A stretch of 47,287 nucleotides of DNA from Pseudomonas arsenicoxydans (GTDB taxonomy: Bacteria > Pseudomonadota > Gammaproteobacteria > Pseudomonadales > Pseudomonadaceae), in contig NZ_RCZE01000023.1 of the NCBI RefSeq assembly GCF_006438915.1, forward strand, positions 1-47,287. Direction: 5' to 3'. Positions 35,701 through 43,800 of this stretch are shown in pieces. The first letter of the stretch is position 1. Each line of letters opens with the position of its first letter. The notes beneath the pieces are model-generated. The model ran no database searches, had not been told where the DNA came from, and saw only the letters and a program-made list of their open reading frames with translations. Position numbers and translations under genes: made by a program.

Positions 35701-36604
35701 GACCGTTGAGGAAAGCCTGAACGGGTTTCTTCAAAGCTTTCCAAATCTTGAAGTGCTGAATCTGGAAAATGTCGACCTGAGTCACTTCAACCCTGGTGGC
35801 GTCGCGGAACGAGCATTGCCTCCTGCGATCAGCCAGCTACGGCATCTCACCTCACTGAACCTGAGGTCGACGCATCTGACATTCAGCGAACGCGCCGCTT
35901 CTCAACTGACTGATTTAAAGCACTTGCAAACGCTGGACCTGAGCAACAACCCGTTGGGTGTCCCGCCTTTGGTGCTGGGAATGAACGACTTGCGTCGGCT
36001 CAACTTGAGTAATACAAGGATCAGTACATGCCCTGTCGGAATTATGGAGCAGCCTTATCTGACGATGCTGGACTTACGCGATAACCGGATAACCCGGGTC
36101 CCGCAAGGGGTGCTGAACCAGGCCATCGCCAAGGATCGTGTGAGGCTGAACGGCAATCCGCTGACGGACGAGGACACTTTGTTGGGTCTTGTCGATCACC
36201 GGCGGCGAACGGGCATCAACGTGTGGTTGAGCGAGCCTCGCGCCGACGGCGATGTCATCGAGTGGTTGCGCGAAGGCGATGAAGGGCAACGGGAGGCCCG
36301 AAGACTGACGTGGCAGAGGCTGGCAGCCAGACCCCTTGGCGACCGGTTCTTGAGAGTGATGGAGGGACTGAGCCTGACGGCGGATTTCCGGGTCGACTAT
36401 TTTGCATTGCAGGCGAGGGTGTGGCGACTTCTCGGCGACGCCGATGCGTCGCAGGCGCTTTGGACGCAACTGGTTCAGGATATTGAAGCGGCTGAGGTCG
36501 ATCCGGAAAACCCGTTTACGCTGTTCACGGCACTTGAAGACCGTGCACGGCTTTATCGGGACTGGGTGGCCATGGGGCAGCCGTTTCCGATAGACCAGCA
36601 GTAG
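32750..36604 (+). CDS. Large DUF6543 (dermonecrotic-toxin-like) leucine-rich-repeat protein without a NEL catalytic Cys
   Basis: The product is about 1284 residues from ATG 32750; ATG 32762 (MNDLLHHVADP) is equally likely and no clear ribosome site is seen. The N-terminal 900 or so residues match the DUF6543 pattern common in Pseudomonas toxin-like proteins (TETAFGLY-type region, GYWDPADYIGYD, WINRFGPLALFVPGGEGVLA). A leucine-rich block of five or six repeats follows (about 975-1145: LTSLNLRSTHL, LQTLDLSNNPL, LRRLNLSNTRI, LTMLDLRDNRI). The C-terminal helical part resembles the NEL ubiquitin-ligase region but has no Cys after the repeats, so it cannot be an active NEL ligase. No signal peptide is seen. 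The sequence looks less GC-rich than its neighbours. A secreted effector is likely; the secretion route is unknown. Confidence 0.75.
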   Translation: MDCTMNDLLHHVADPHPAPSLRMRDELKAALDIAIPQTPGQLGERLIKEKWGQDIDPQTTLMVTLDYHYKGHPEENGFQQGQVASSQSLLQALLSNYQKVGDGRFAETAFGLYTPPDVGPAVQIVEHVDEFADHGSGNHETYEGIYRQTAPQTYGPASQLKLRPADFKKWVWELDFKRVYEACFDQSWPSDELLTASTPFALRTSVKAAFVMTAWLQFKEQSLSQKGLELAMQAAGLSPGQTWETLTIEQLRAATRTPLAVRAGRLKLYRYTATDIWVFRDIANTRVLLYLPGNSSPLHEFIDATELHEWVVAKGKLSETKQALAAHFAEDDREDGTFHAGVLTALEGMAQYPAIHRLTNNAGFFNNDGYWDPADYIGYDNSPSATDPFAQLVLTMKQAAHASIKSIRTDAQVNRDNLSAVVEPVVQWINRFGPLALFVPGGEGVLALAGLIDAGYGLDQAVNGETPRERSEGVTRTVFGLLNALPIASEVALKGETAVAHPEEGGVKPASEMSVAPTLQPTSLALSTRVELIRGMGPSVASFSDDVLAQIGKISAVDDDMLRLMQTGHPPTPLLADTISRFKIDQDLGPGGAGEPFNSRYAALQHSEHEWVRLFQREYPGLPKNAIEQMLDRYGVNIQAAPNVTEVRQVLARLDSKARQYQQHVRLNRAYEGLYLRSAVNPESDTLALHSLQNLPGWPKSLRIDVLDRTVIGRVLDRSGPLDATNVRHLIKTTDHYLHHGIHTDFYQALLGVLSEDERSALHLVSLDPASVLRLKISDQALPRSEFRLGLGRMDARLPFEPQGLRGGGFPATPQSEALTHQMMRLQVKEVYPQFTDAQADAVLQREGLNAQAHIEWLKQQLQQLDIDLTAWVDQVADDIHDMDVDVLTPNDPAAAGLSAVQLDAYNAQLLLIEMQNERAIRNELAEELVDIWQQRRPRQDPILAGQQVRGVKLDLDFENYHRLPDLNVRFDDVLELSMRSFHLTVEESLNGFLQSFPNLEVLNLENVDLSHFNPGGVAERALPPAISQLRHLTSLNLRSTHLTFSERAASQLTDLKHLQTLDLSNNPLGVPPLVLGMNDLRRLNLSNTRISTCPVGIMEQPYLTMLDLRDNRITRVPQGVLNQAIAKDRVRLNGNPLTDEDTLLGLVDHRRRTGINVWLSEPRADGDVIEWLREGDEGQREARRLTWQRLAARPLGDRFLRVMEGLSLTADFRVDYFALQARVWRLLGDADASQALWTQLVQDIEAAEVDPENPFTLFTALEDRARLYRDWVAMGQPFPIDQQ

Positions 36605-36647
36605 AGGGGAGAACCTTGAACCCCGGATGGGGTTCAAGGTATGACGA

Positions 36648-37142
36648 TCAACGGCGACGGAACAGCGGCAGCGGTTCGTCGGTGGCGGCCTGATAGGTCA
36701 CCGAGAAGTCCTTGAGACCTTCCAGGGCTTCGTACGGGTCTTTATCGGGGCGCACTGCAAACGCATCGAAACCGCAGCGATGCATGTAGAACAACTGGTC
36801 GCGCAGCACATCGCCGATCGCCCGCAGTTCGCCTTTGAAGGCATAGCGATCACGCAGCAGACGGGCGTTGGAGTAGTTGCGGCCATCGGTGAAGGCCGGG
36901 AAATTCAAGGCAATCACCTTGAACTGATCCACGTCTTCACCAATTTCTTCGGCTTCTTCATCGGCATCCAGCCAAACGCCCAGGCCGCCATCGCGGGCCT
37001 TGAGCATACGGCTGTGTTCGCGCCACAGCTGCAACGGGACGATCAGGTCATCGCAGTTGCTGATCTCGTCGATGTTGAAGTCCTTGGGCAGCAAGTGCCA
37101 GGTTTCGTCGACGACCTCGTTGTTCTTAATGATTCGCTGCAT
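36648..37142 (-). CDS. DUF934 protein, partner of CysI
   Basis: The product has 164 residues from ATG 37142 (MQRIIKNNEVVDETWHLLP); a longer frame begins inside cysI. It overlaps the cysI stop by 17 bases, so the two are translationally coupled. Family marks are LIVPLQLWREHSRML, ALNFPAFTDGRNYSNARLLR and the C-terminal CGFDAFAVR. DUF934 genes almost always follow sulfite reductase genes in proteobacteria and are presumed to act in sulfite reduction or siroheme-enzyme assembly. The role is not proven. Confidence 0.85.
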   Translation of the reverse strand: MQRIIKNNEVVDETWHLLPKDFNIDEISNCDDLIVPLQLWREHSRMLKARDGGLGVWLDADEEAEEIGEDVDQFKVIALNFPAFTDGRNYSNARLLRDRYAFKGELRAIGDVLRDQLFYMHRCGFDAFAVRPDKDPYEALEGLKDFSVTYQAATDEPLPLFRRR

Positions 37143-38784
37143 AGACGCGCTCCTTGAAGAGGTCGATGCCAATACGCTGATAGGTGTCGATGAAACGCTC
37201 GTCTTCGGTACGTTGTTCGATGTACACGTCGATCAGCTTTTCGATCACGTCAGGCATGGCTTCTTGGGCAAAGGACGGGCCAAGGATTTTACCCAGGCTG
37301 GCGTCACGGCTGGCGCTGCCACCGAGGGACACCTGGTAGAACTCTTCGCCTTTCTTGTCCACCCCGAGGATGCCGATATGGCCGACGTGGTGGTGACCAC
37401 AGGCGTTCATGCAGCCAGAGATGTTCAGGTCCAGTTCGCCGATGTCGAACAGGTAATCCAGGTCGTCGAAGCGACGCTGGATCGATTCGGCAATCGGGAT
37501 CGACTTGGCGTTGGCCAGCGAGCAGAAGTCACCGCCAGGGCAGCAGATGATGTCGGTCAGCAGGCCAATGTTCGGCGTGGCGAAACCTTGCTCGCGCAAC
37601 TCGCCCCACATCGCGAACAATCGGGACTGTTCGACGTCGGCCAGGATGATGTTCTGTTCGTGCGACGTGCGCAGTTGACCGAAGCTGTAACGGTCGGCCA
37701 GGTCGGCGACGCCGTCGAGCTGCTTATCGGTGATGTCACCCGGCGCCACACCGGTTGGCTTCAGGGACAGGGTCACGGCCACATAGCCCGGCTTCTTGTG
37801 CGCCAGGGTATTGCGCGTGCGCCAGCGGGCAAAGCCTGGGTGCTGCTGGTCGAGCTCGGCCAGTTCGGCGGCCTGGTTGTCCAGGGCCTTGTAGTCCGGG
37901 TCAACGAAGTGCTTGGCAACACGTTGCAGCTCGGCTTCGGTCAGCGTGGTCTGGCCACCGCGAAGGTGTTCCATTTCCGCGTCGACCTTTTGCGCGAAGA
38001 CTTCAGGCGTCAGCGCCTTGACCAGAATCTTGATCCGCGCCTTGTACTTGTTGTCGCGACGGCCGTAACGGTTGTAGACCCGCAGGATGGCGTCGAGGTA
38101 GCTCAACAGGTCTTGCCACGGCAGGAACTCATTGATGAACGCCCCCACCACCGGCGTACGGCCCAGACCACCACCGACCAGCACACGGAAGCCCAGTTCG
38201 CCGGCAGCGTTGTGCACCGGCTCAAGGCCAATGTCATGAACTTCGATGGCGGCACGGTCAGACGTCGAACCGTTGACCGCGATCTTGAACTTGCGCGGCA
38301 AGTAGGCGAATTCCGGGTGGAACGTGGTCCACTGACGGACGATCTCGCACCATGGGCGCGGATCGATCAATTCATCGGCGGCGACACCAGCGAACTGGTC
38401 GGTGGTGACGTTGCGCAGGCAGTTGCCGCTGGTCTGGATCGCGTGCATCTGCACGGTCGCCAGTTCAGCCAGAATGTCCGGGATGTCTTCCACGGCCGGC
38501 CAGTTGAACTGCACGTTCTGCCGGGTACTGATGTGGGCATAGCCCTTGTCATAGTCGCGGGCGATCTTGGCCATCATGCGTATCTGACGCGAAGTCAGTT
38601 GGCCGTAAGGCACCGCCACACGCAACATCGGCGCGAAACGCTGGATATAAAGCCCGTTTTGCAGGCGCAGGGGGCGGAATTCTTCTTCGCTCAGCTCGCC
38701 TGCCAGATAGCGTCGGGTCTGATCACGGAACTGCTTGACGCGGTCCTCGATGATCCGCTGATCGTATTCGTCGTATACGTACAT
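37126..38784 (-). CDS. cysI: Sulfite reductase hemoprotein (nitrite/sulfite reductase)
   Basis: The product has 552 residues from ATG 38784 (MYVYDEYDQRIIEDRVKQFR), with AGGAC at the ribosome site. Two ferredoxin-like half domains (PLRLQNGLYIQRFAPMLRVA) and two siroheme/iron-sulfur domains are seen. HISTRQNVQFNW and GNCLRNVTT line the siroheme pocket. The 4Fe-4S Cys set is in CCPGGDFC and SGCMNACGHH, near residues 412-460. It reduces sulfite to sulfide for cysteine and methionine synthesis. The sulfur link to metH nearby is functional, not operonic. Confidence 0.92.
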   Translation of the reverse strand: MYVYDEYDQRIIEDRVKQFRDQTRRYLAGELSEEEFRPLRLQNGLYIQRFAPMLRVAVPYGQLTSRQIRMMAKIARDYDKGYAHISTRQNVQFNWPAVEDIPDILAELATVQMHAIQTSGNCLRNVTTDQFAGVAADELIDPRPWCEIVRQWTTFHPEFAYLPRKFKIAVNGSTSDRAAIEVHDIGLEPVHNAAGELGFRVLVGGGLGRTPVVGAFINEFLPWQDLLSYLDAILRVYNRYGRRDNKYKARIKILVKALTPEVFAQKVDAEMEHLRGGQTTLTEAELQRVAKHFVDPDYKALDNQAAELAELDQQHPGFARWRTRNTLAHKKPGYVAVTLSLKPTGVAPGDITDKQLDGVADLADRYSFGQLRTSHEQNIILADVEQSRLFAMWGELREQGFATPNIGLLTDIICCPGGDFCSLANAKSIPIAESIQRRFDDLDYLFDIGELDLNISGCMNACGHHHVGHIGILGVDKKGEEFYQVSLGGSASRDASLGKILGPSFAQEAMPDVIEKLIDVYIEQRTEDERFIDTYQRIGIDLFKERVYAANH

Positions 38785-38901
38785 ATAAGTCCTGTTCTCA
38801 GGCTTGGGTCGCTCGGATACAGCTGCGTTTTTTGCTTGCCGCAGTCCAAGAGCCTCTGCAATTCTGCGCGCACGGCCGCGCACTCCCTACGGAGCCGGGG
38901 C

Positions 38902-38930
38902 AAGATAACAGTTTGCAGTTATGCGCAAAA
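38902..38930 (-). promoter_or_regulatory. Candidate promoter upstream of cysI
   Basis: On the minus strand TTTTGC and TATCTT are separated by 17 bases in an AT-rich stretch, with a repeat pair ATAAC and GTTAT between them. The AT-rich 38890-39050 region would suit CysB binding, but no consensus was verified. Apart from this candidate, 38785-39074 holds nothing that was recognised. Confidence 0.3.
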
Positions 38931-39074
38931 GTGATGTTTGAGTATATGTAAAGAACCAAAACGACTAACAAGAATCGTTATTGCTAAACCCTTATTTGTG
39001 GTGCGGGCAATCGTCGTCTTTACTGTGGTCGAGTCTTTATGCAATCACCGATAAAACCGACAAGAGGCGATGCA

Positions 39075-39188
39075 ATGAGCAACCCTACCAAAGCGACAAA
39101 ACCTGATAGCACGGTCGATGCTTGGGCGATTCTATTCCTGATCATTCTGGTCGTGGGCACCGCGGTATTCTGGGTCAGCCATCAATAA
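39075..39188 (+). CDS. 37-residue single-span membrane peptide
   Basis: An ATG at 39075 is preceded by AGAGGCG and opens 37 residues: a polar, Lys/Thr-rich start (MSNPTKATKPDST) and one strong membrane helix, AWAILFLIILVVGTAVFWV, ending SHQ. The start, ribosome site and helix together support a real small membrane protein. Function is unknown. It may be oriented with its positive N-terminus in the cytoplasm. It lies between cysI and the binding-protein gene and appears separate from both. Confidence 0.6.
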   Translation: MSNPTKATKPDSTVDAWAILFLIILVVGTAVFWVSHQ

Positions 39189-39303
39189 CCGATCCCGTCC
39201 GGGCCCGCTTCCGACGATTGTCGGACAAAAACCGGAATAAACGCCGTATTACGGAATTTCACTGGCTATAATGCGCGGCGATTTTCCGGGGGCTCGGACG
39301 TTA

Positions 39304-40377
39304 ATGCTGAAGTTTTTCTACACCTTTTTGCTGATGCTTGGCACGGTCTACGGTCCGGCTGCGCGTGCGGAATCGGTGCTGTTCCTGAGCCCCGGTACCA
39401 CTCAGGAAGCTTTCTGGGTCAACTACGCGCAATTCATGCAGGCCGCCGCCAAAGATTTGGGTATTGACCTGAAAATCCTGTATGCCCAGCGCATGCCCGA
39501 ACTCACGGTGGCGCAAGCCCGACTGGCGCTCCAGGGTCCTGATCGCCCGGACTACCTGGTTTTCGCCAATGAACAGTACGTCGCACCGCAAATCCTGCGT
39601 CTGGCCCAAGGCAGTGGTGTAAAGCTGTTCATGGTCAACGCGTCGCTGACGGCCAATCAGCAGAGCCTCTTGGGAGCACGTGCGGATCAAGTGGGCAGTC
39701 TGGTGCCTAACGACGAGGAGGGCGGTTACCTGATGCTCAAGGAACTGATCCGCCAGCACCCACCGGCCGTGCCCGGTCAGCCCATAGAATTGTTGGCGTT
39801 CTCCGGTCTGAAAATCACTCCCTCGGCGCAACTGCGCGAACAAGGGATGATGCGCGCCCTGGCGGAACACCCTGAGGTGCGCTTGCGCCAATTGGTTTAC
39901 AGCGGCTGGACCCGGGACCGGGCTTATGAGCAGGCGAAATTATTGTTCCGGCGTTATCCGCGGATTTCTTTGGTGTGGTCAGCCAATGATGAAATGGCGT
40001 TTGGTGCGATGCAGGCGTTTGTGGAAAGCGGTGGAAAACCCGGTAAAGACGCATTGTTCAGCGCAATCTCTGCCGCTCCCGTTGCCTTGCAGGCAATGAT
40101 TGACGGTCGTCTGAGCGTGCTGTTGGGCGGCCACTTCACATTGGGTGGCTGGGCGTTAGTGCAGTTGCATGATTATGACCGGGGCGTTGATCTCGACCAG
40201 TACGGCGGCCGTGACCGACAGATACCGTTGTTGCAACTGATCGACAAGGCGCAGGCCAAGCGAATGCTGGCCATGGGGGCAACGCCGGACTACGGCGTGG
40301 ACTTTCGTCAACTCTCAGCCAAAGGGCGACCGGCGTCTTATCGATACCCGTTCAGCCTGCAAACGCTGATGCGCTAA
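39304..40377 (+). CDS. Orphan periplasmic sugar-binding-like protein (type 1 PBP)
   Basis: The product has 357 residues from ATG 39304, giving a clean signal peptide (LKFFYTFLLMLGTVYGPAARA). The longer frame from 39271 would bury it. The mature chain has the Rossmann-like type 1 binding fold seen in ribose-type ABC receptors: SVLFLSPGTTQEAFWVNYAQ, DYLVFANEQYVAPQIL and ISLVWSANDEMAFGAMQAF. No permease or ATPase gene is adjacent. Such orphans often feed a membrane sensor or another transporter; which one cannot be seen. It is convergent with, and overlaps by 4 bases, the DUF2970 gene. Confidence 0.78.
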   Translation: MLKFFYTFLLMLGTVYGPAARAESVLFLSPGTTQEAFWVNYAQFMQAAAKDLGIDLKILYAQRMPELTVAQARLALQGPDRPDYLVFANEQYVAPQILRLAQGSGVKLFMVNASLTANQQSLLGARADQVGSLVPNDEEGGYLMLKELIRQHPPAVPGQPIELLAFSGLKITPSAQLREQGMMRALAEHPEVRLRQLVYSGWTRDRAYEQAKLLFRRYPRISLVWSANDEMAFGAMQAFVESGGKPGKDALFSAISAAPVALQAMIDGRLSVLLGGHFTLGGWALVQLHDYDRGVDLDQYGGRDRQIPLLQLIDKAQAKRMLAMGATPDYGVDFRQLSAKGRPASYRYPFSLQTLMR

Positions 40378-40592
40378 ACCCCGGCCAGATGCAGCACCAG
40401 TTGCACGATGCCATACAGCGTCAGTGCGAACACCGTCGTGAACAAAATCCCCAGAATCACGAAATGACTCGGTTTGCCGTGCGTGAAATCCCGGGCCCGG
40501 TTCTTCCCGCTCTGCACCCCAAACGCTGCCGCCATGACGCTCTGCAGCATCTGCCAGAAGGTCGGCGGCTTGTTGTCGGCTGGATCGTCCAT
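40374..40592 (-). CDS. DUF2970 small membrane protein
   Basis: The 72-residue protein has a polar N-terminal half (PTFWQMLQSVMAAAFGVQSG, then KNRARDFTHGKP) and one C-terminal membrane helix (FVILGILFTTVFALTLYGIV). This is the DUF2970 pattern; function is unknown. Its 3' end overlaps the binding-protein gene tail-to-tail. Confidence 0.82.
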   Translation of the reverse strand: MDDPADNKPPTFWQMLQSVMAAAFGVQSGKNRARDFTHGKPSHFVILGILFTTVFALTLYGIVQLVLHLAGV

Positions 40593-40651
40593 AAATCCCT
40601 CGTCACTTATGTGTGAGCCGTAAGCATAGCCCTACGGCTGACACAAACAAC

Positions 40652-40770
40652 TGTGGGAGCGAGTGTGGCGAGGGGGCTTGCCCCCGTTGGGTCGCGAAGC
40701 GGCCCCAAAAAAGGGGACTGCTGCGCAGTCCAACGGGGGCAAGCCCCCTCGCCACAAAGCCCGCTCCCAC
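40652..40770. repeat. Composite REPIN: class B nested between class A REP halves
   Basis: An inner element (40664-40756) has 27-base perfect arms starting TGTGGCGAGGGGGCTTG. It is flanked outside by TGTGGGAGCGAG on the left and AAGCCCGCTCCCAC on the right, the two halves of a class A REP. The simplest reading is insertion of one palindrome type into the other. Confidence 0.75.
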
Positions 40771-40814
40771 AAGGGATTACTGCCAGCCACACATTTTGTG
40801 GCCGGCCGGGTTGG

Positions 40815-43800
40815 TTAGTTGTCGTACCCGAGGTTAGGGGCCAACCAGCGTTCGGTCACGCTCAGTTCCTGACCTTTACGCGAGGTGTAGCTCTGCACCT
40901 GATCCTTGTCGATCTTGCCCACGGCAAAGTACTGCGCCTGCGGGTGAGCGAAGTACCAACCGCTGACTGCCGCCGCCGGGAACATCGCGTAGTGCTCGGT
41001 GAGGAACACGCCGCTGCGGCCGGCCTTGAGCTCTTCAGCTTCCGGGTCCAGCAGCTTGAACAGCGTGGACTTCTCGGTGTGATCCGGGCACGCCGGGTAG
41101 CCCGGAGCAGGGCGGATGCCGGTGTATTGCTCTTTGATCAGCGCCTCATTGTCGAGCGTCTCGTCCTTGGCGTAACCCCAGTAATCTTTACGCACTTGCT
41201 GGTGCAGCCATTCGGCGCAGGCTTCGGCCAGACGGTCGGCCAGGGCCTTGACCATGATCGAGTTGTAATCGTCGCCGGCTTCCTGATAAGCCTTGGCCAC
41301 TTCTTCGGCACCGATGCCAGCAGTGGTGATGAACCCGCCCACGTAGTCGGTGACTTCGCTGTCCTTCGGCGCGACGAAGTCGGCCAGAGAGAAGTTCGGC
41401 TTGCCATCGGTCTTGATGATCTGCTGGCGCAGGTGATGCAGCTTTGCAATCGCCTTGCCGTCATCGCCATAGACTTCAATGTCATCGTCGCGCACCTGGT
41501 TGGCCGGCCAGAAGCCGAACACCGCACGGGCACTGATCAGCTTTTCATCAATCAGCTTGGCGAGCATTTCCTGGGCATCGGCGTACAGCGAGGTAGCGGC
41601 TTCACCGACCACTTCGTCCGTGAGGATGCGCGGGAATTTGCCGGCCAGGTCCCAGGAGATAAAGAACGGCGTCCAGTCGATGTATTCGGCCAGCACCTTG
41701 AGGTCGATGTTGTCCAGCACCTTGGAACCGGTGAACGTCGGTTTGACCGGCGCGTAAGTGCTCCAGTCGAACTGCGGCTTTTTGGCGATGGCGGCCGGGT
41801 AGCTCAGGCGTTCAGTGCGCGCGCTGCGGTTGGCGGTGCGTTCGCGAACGTCGATGTATTCCAGGCGGGTCTTCTCGACGAATGCCGGTTTCAGTTCCTT
41901 GGACAGCAACTGCGTCGCCACGCCCACGGCGCGGGAGGCATCCGTCACGTAGATCACCGCGTCGTTGCTGTACTTCGGCTCGATCTTCACCGCCGTGTGC
42001 GCTTTGGAGGTGGTTGCGCCACCGATCATCAGTGGCAGGTGGAAGTCCTGACGCTGCATCTCACGGGCGACGTGGACCATTTCATCCAGCGAAGGCGTGA
42101 TCAGGCCGGACAAACCGATGATGTCGCACTTCTGCTCCTTGGCCACTTGCAGGATTTTTTCTGCCGGGACCATCACGCCGAGGTCGACGATGTCGTAGCC
42201 GTTACAACCCAACACCACGCCAACGATGTTCTTGCCGATGTCATGCACATCGCCTTTTACCGTCGCCATCAGGATCTTGCCCTTGGCTTCCGGTTTGTCG
42301 CCTTTTTCCAGTTCGATGAACGGGATCAAGTGAGCCACGGCCTGCTTCATTACACGGGCGGATTTCACCACCTGTGGCAGGAACATTTTGCCAGCGCCGA
42401 ACAGGTCGCCGACGATGTTCATGCCGGACATCAGCGGGCCTTCGATCACTTCGATCGGGCGCGCGAACGACTGACGAGACTCTTCAGTGTCTTCAACGAT
42501 GTGCGTAGTGATGCCCTTGACCAGCGCATGTTCCAGGCGCTTGTTGACCGGCCAGCCGCGCCACTCTTCGGTCTCGGCTTCCTTGACGCTGCCGTCGCCC
42601 TTGTACTTATCGGCGATGGCGAGGAGGGCGTCGGTGCCGTGCGGGGTGCGGTTGAGCACTACGTCTTCGACGGCATCGCGCAGCTCTTGCGGGATCTGGT
42701 CGTAGATCTCCAGCTGGCCAGCGTTGACAATACCCATCGTCAGGCCGTTGCGGATCGCATACAGCAGGAACACCGAGTGGATCGCCTCACGCACCGGGTT
42801 GTTGCCGCGGAACGAGAAGGACACGTTGGACACGCCGCCCGAGGTCAGCGCATACGGCAGCTCGTCGCGGATGTAGGCACAGGCGTTGATGAAGTCCACT
42901 GCGTAGTTGTTGTGTTCTTCAATGCCGGTGGCCACGGCGAAGATGTTCGGGTCGAAGATGATGTCTTCCGGCGGGAAGCCGACTTCGTTGACCAGAATGT
43001 CGTAGGAGCGTTTGCAGATTTCTTTCTTGCGCGCTTCGGTGTCAGCCTGGCCGGCTTCGTCGAAGGCCATCACGACCACCGCAGCACCGTAGCGCTTGCA
43101 CAGTTTGGCGTGGTGAATGAACTGCTCGACGCCTTCCTTCATGCTGATCGAGTTGACGATGCCTTTGCCCTGGATGCACTTGAGGCCGGCTTCGATCACT
43201 TCCCATTTTGAGGAGTCGATCATGATCGGGACGCGGGAGATGTCCGGCTCGCCGGCAATCAGATTGAGGAAGGTCACCATGGCCTTCTTCGAATCGAGCA
43301 TCCCTTCGTCCATGTTGATATCGATCACCTGGGCGCCGGCTTCGACCTGCTGCAGGGCGACTTCCAGGGCTTCGGTGTAATTGTCTTCACGGATCAGGCG
43401 GGCGAACTTGGCCGAACCGGTGATGTTGGTTCGTTCGCCGACGTTGACGAACAACGAGCTGCGATCGATGGTGAACGGTTCCAGGCCCGACAGGCGGCAG
43501 GCCTTTGGAATCTCTGGAATCTGACGCGGCGCATAACCGGCCACGGCCTTGGCGATGGCTTCGATGTGGCCCGGCGTGGTACCGCAGCAGCCGCCGACAA
43601 TGTTCAGGAAGCCGCTTTGAGCGAACTCCTCGATGACTTTGGCGGTGTCCACCGGCAGTTCGTCGTACTCACCGAATTCGTTCGGCAGACCGGCGTTCGG
43701 GTGCGCAGACACATGGGTGCCGGCCTTGTTCGACAGCTCTTCCAGGTACGGGCGCAGTTCGCTGGCACCGAGGGCGCAGTTCAGGCCGACCGAGATCGGC

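Noticed and set aside
37000..38934. 644-residue open frame opposite cysI
   Set aside because: Shadow of cysI and DUF934, which have intact family motifs on the minus strand.
40653..43211. 852-residue open frame opposite metH
   Set aside because: It is antisense to a complete metH with clear catalytic motifs. Long open antisense frames are common in GC-rich DNA, and this one has no domain or ribosome site.
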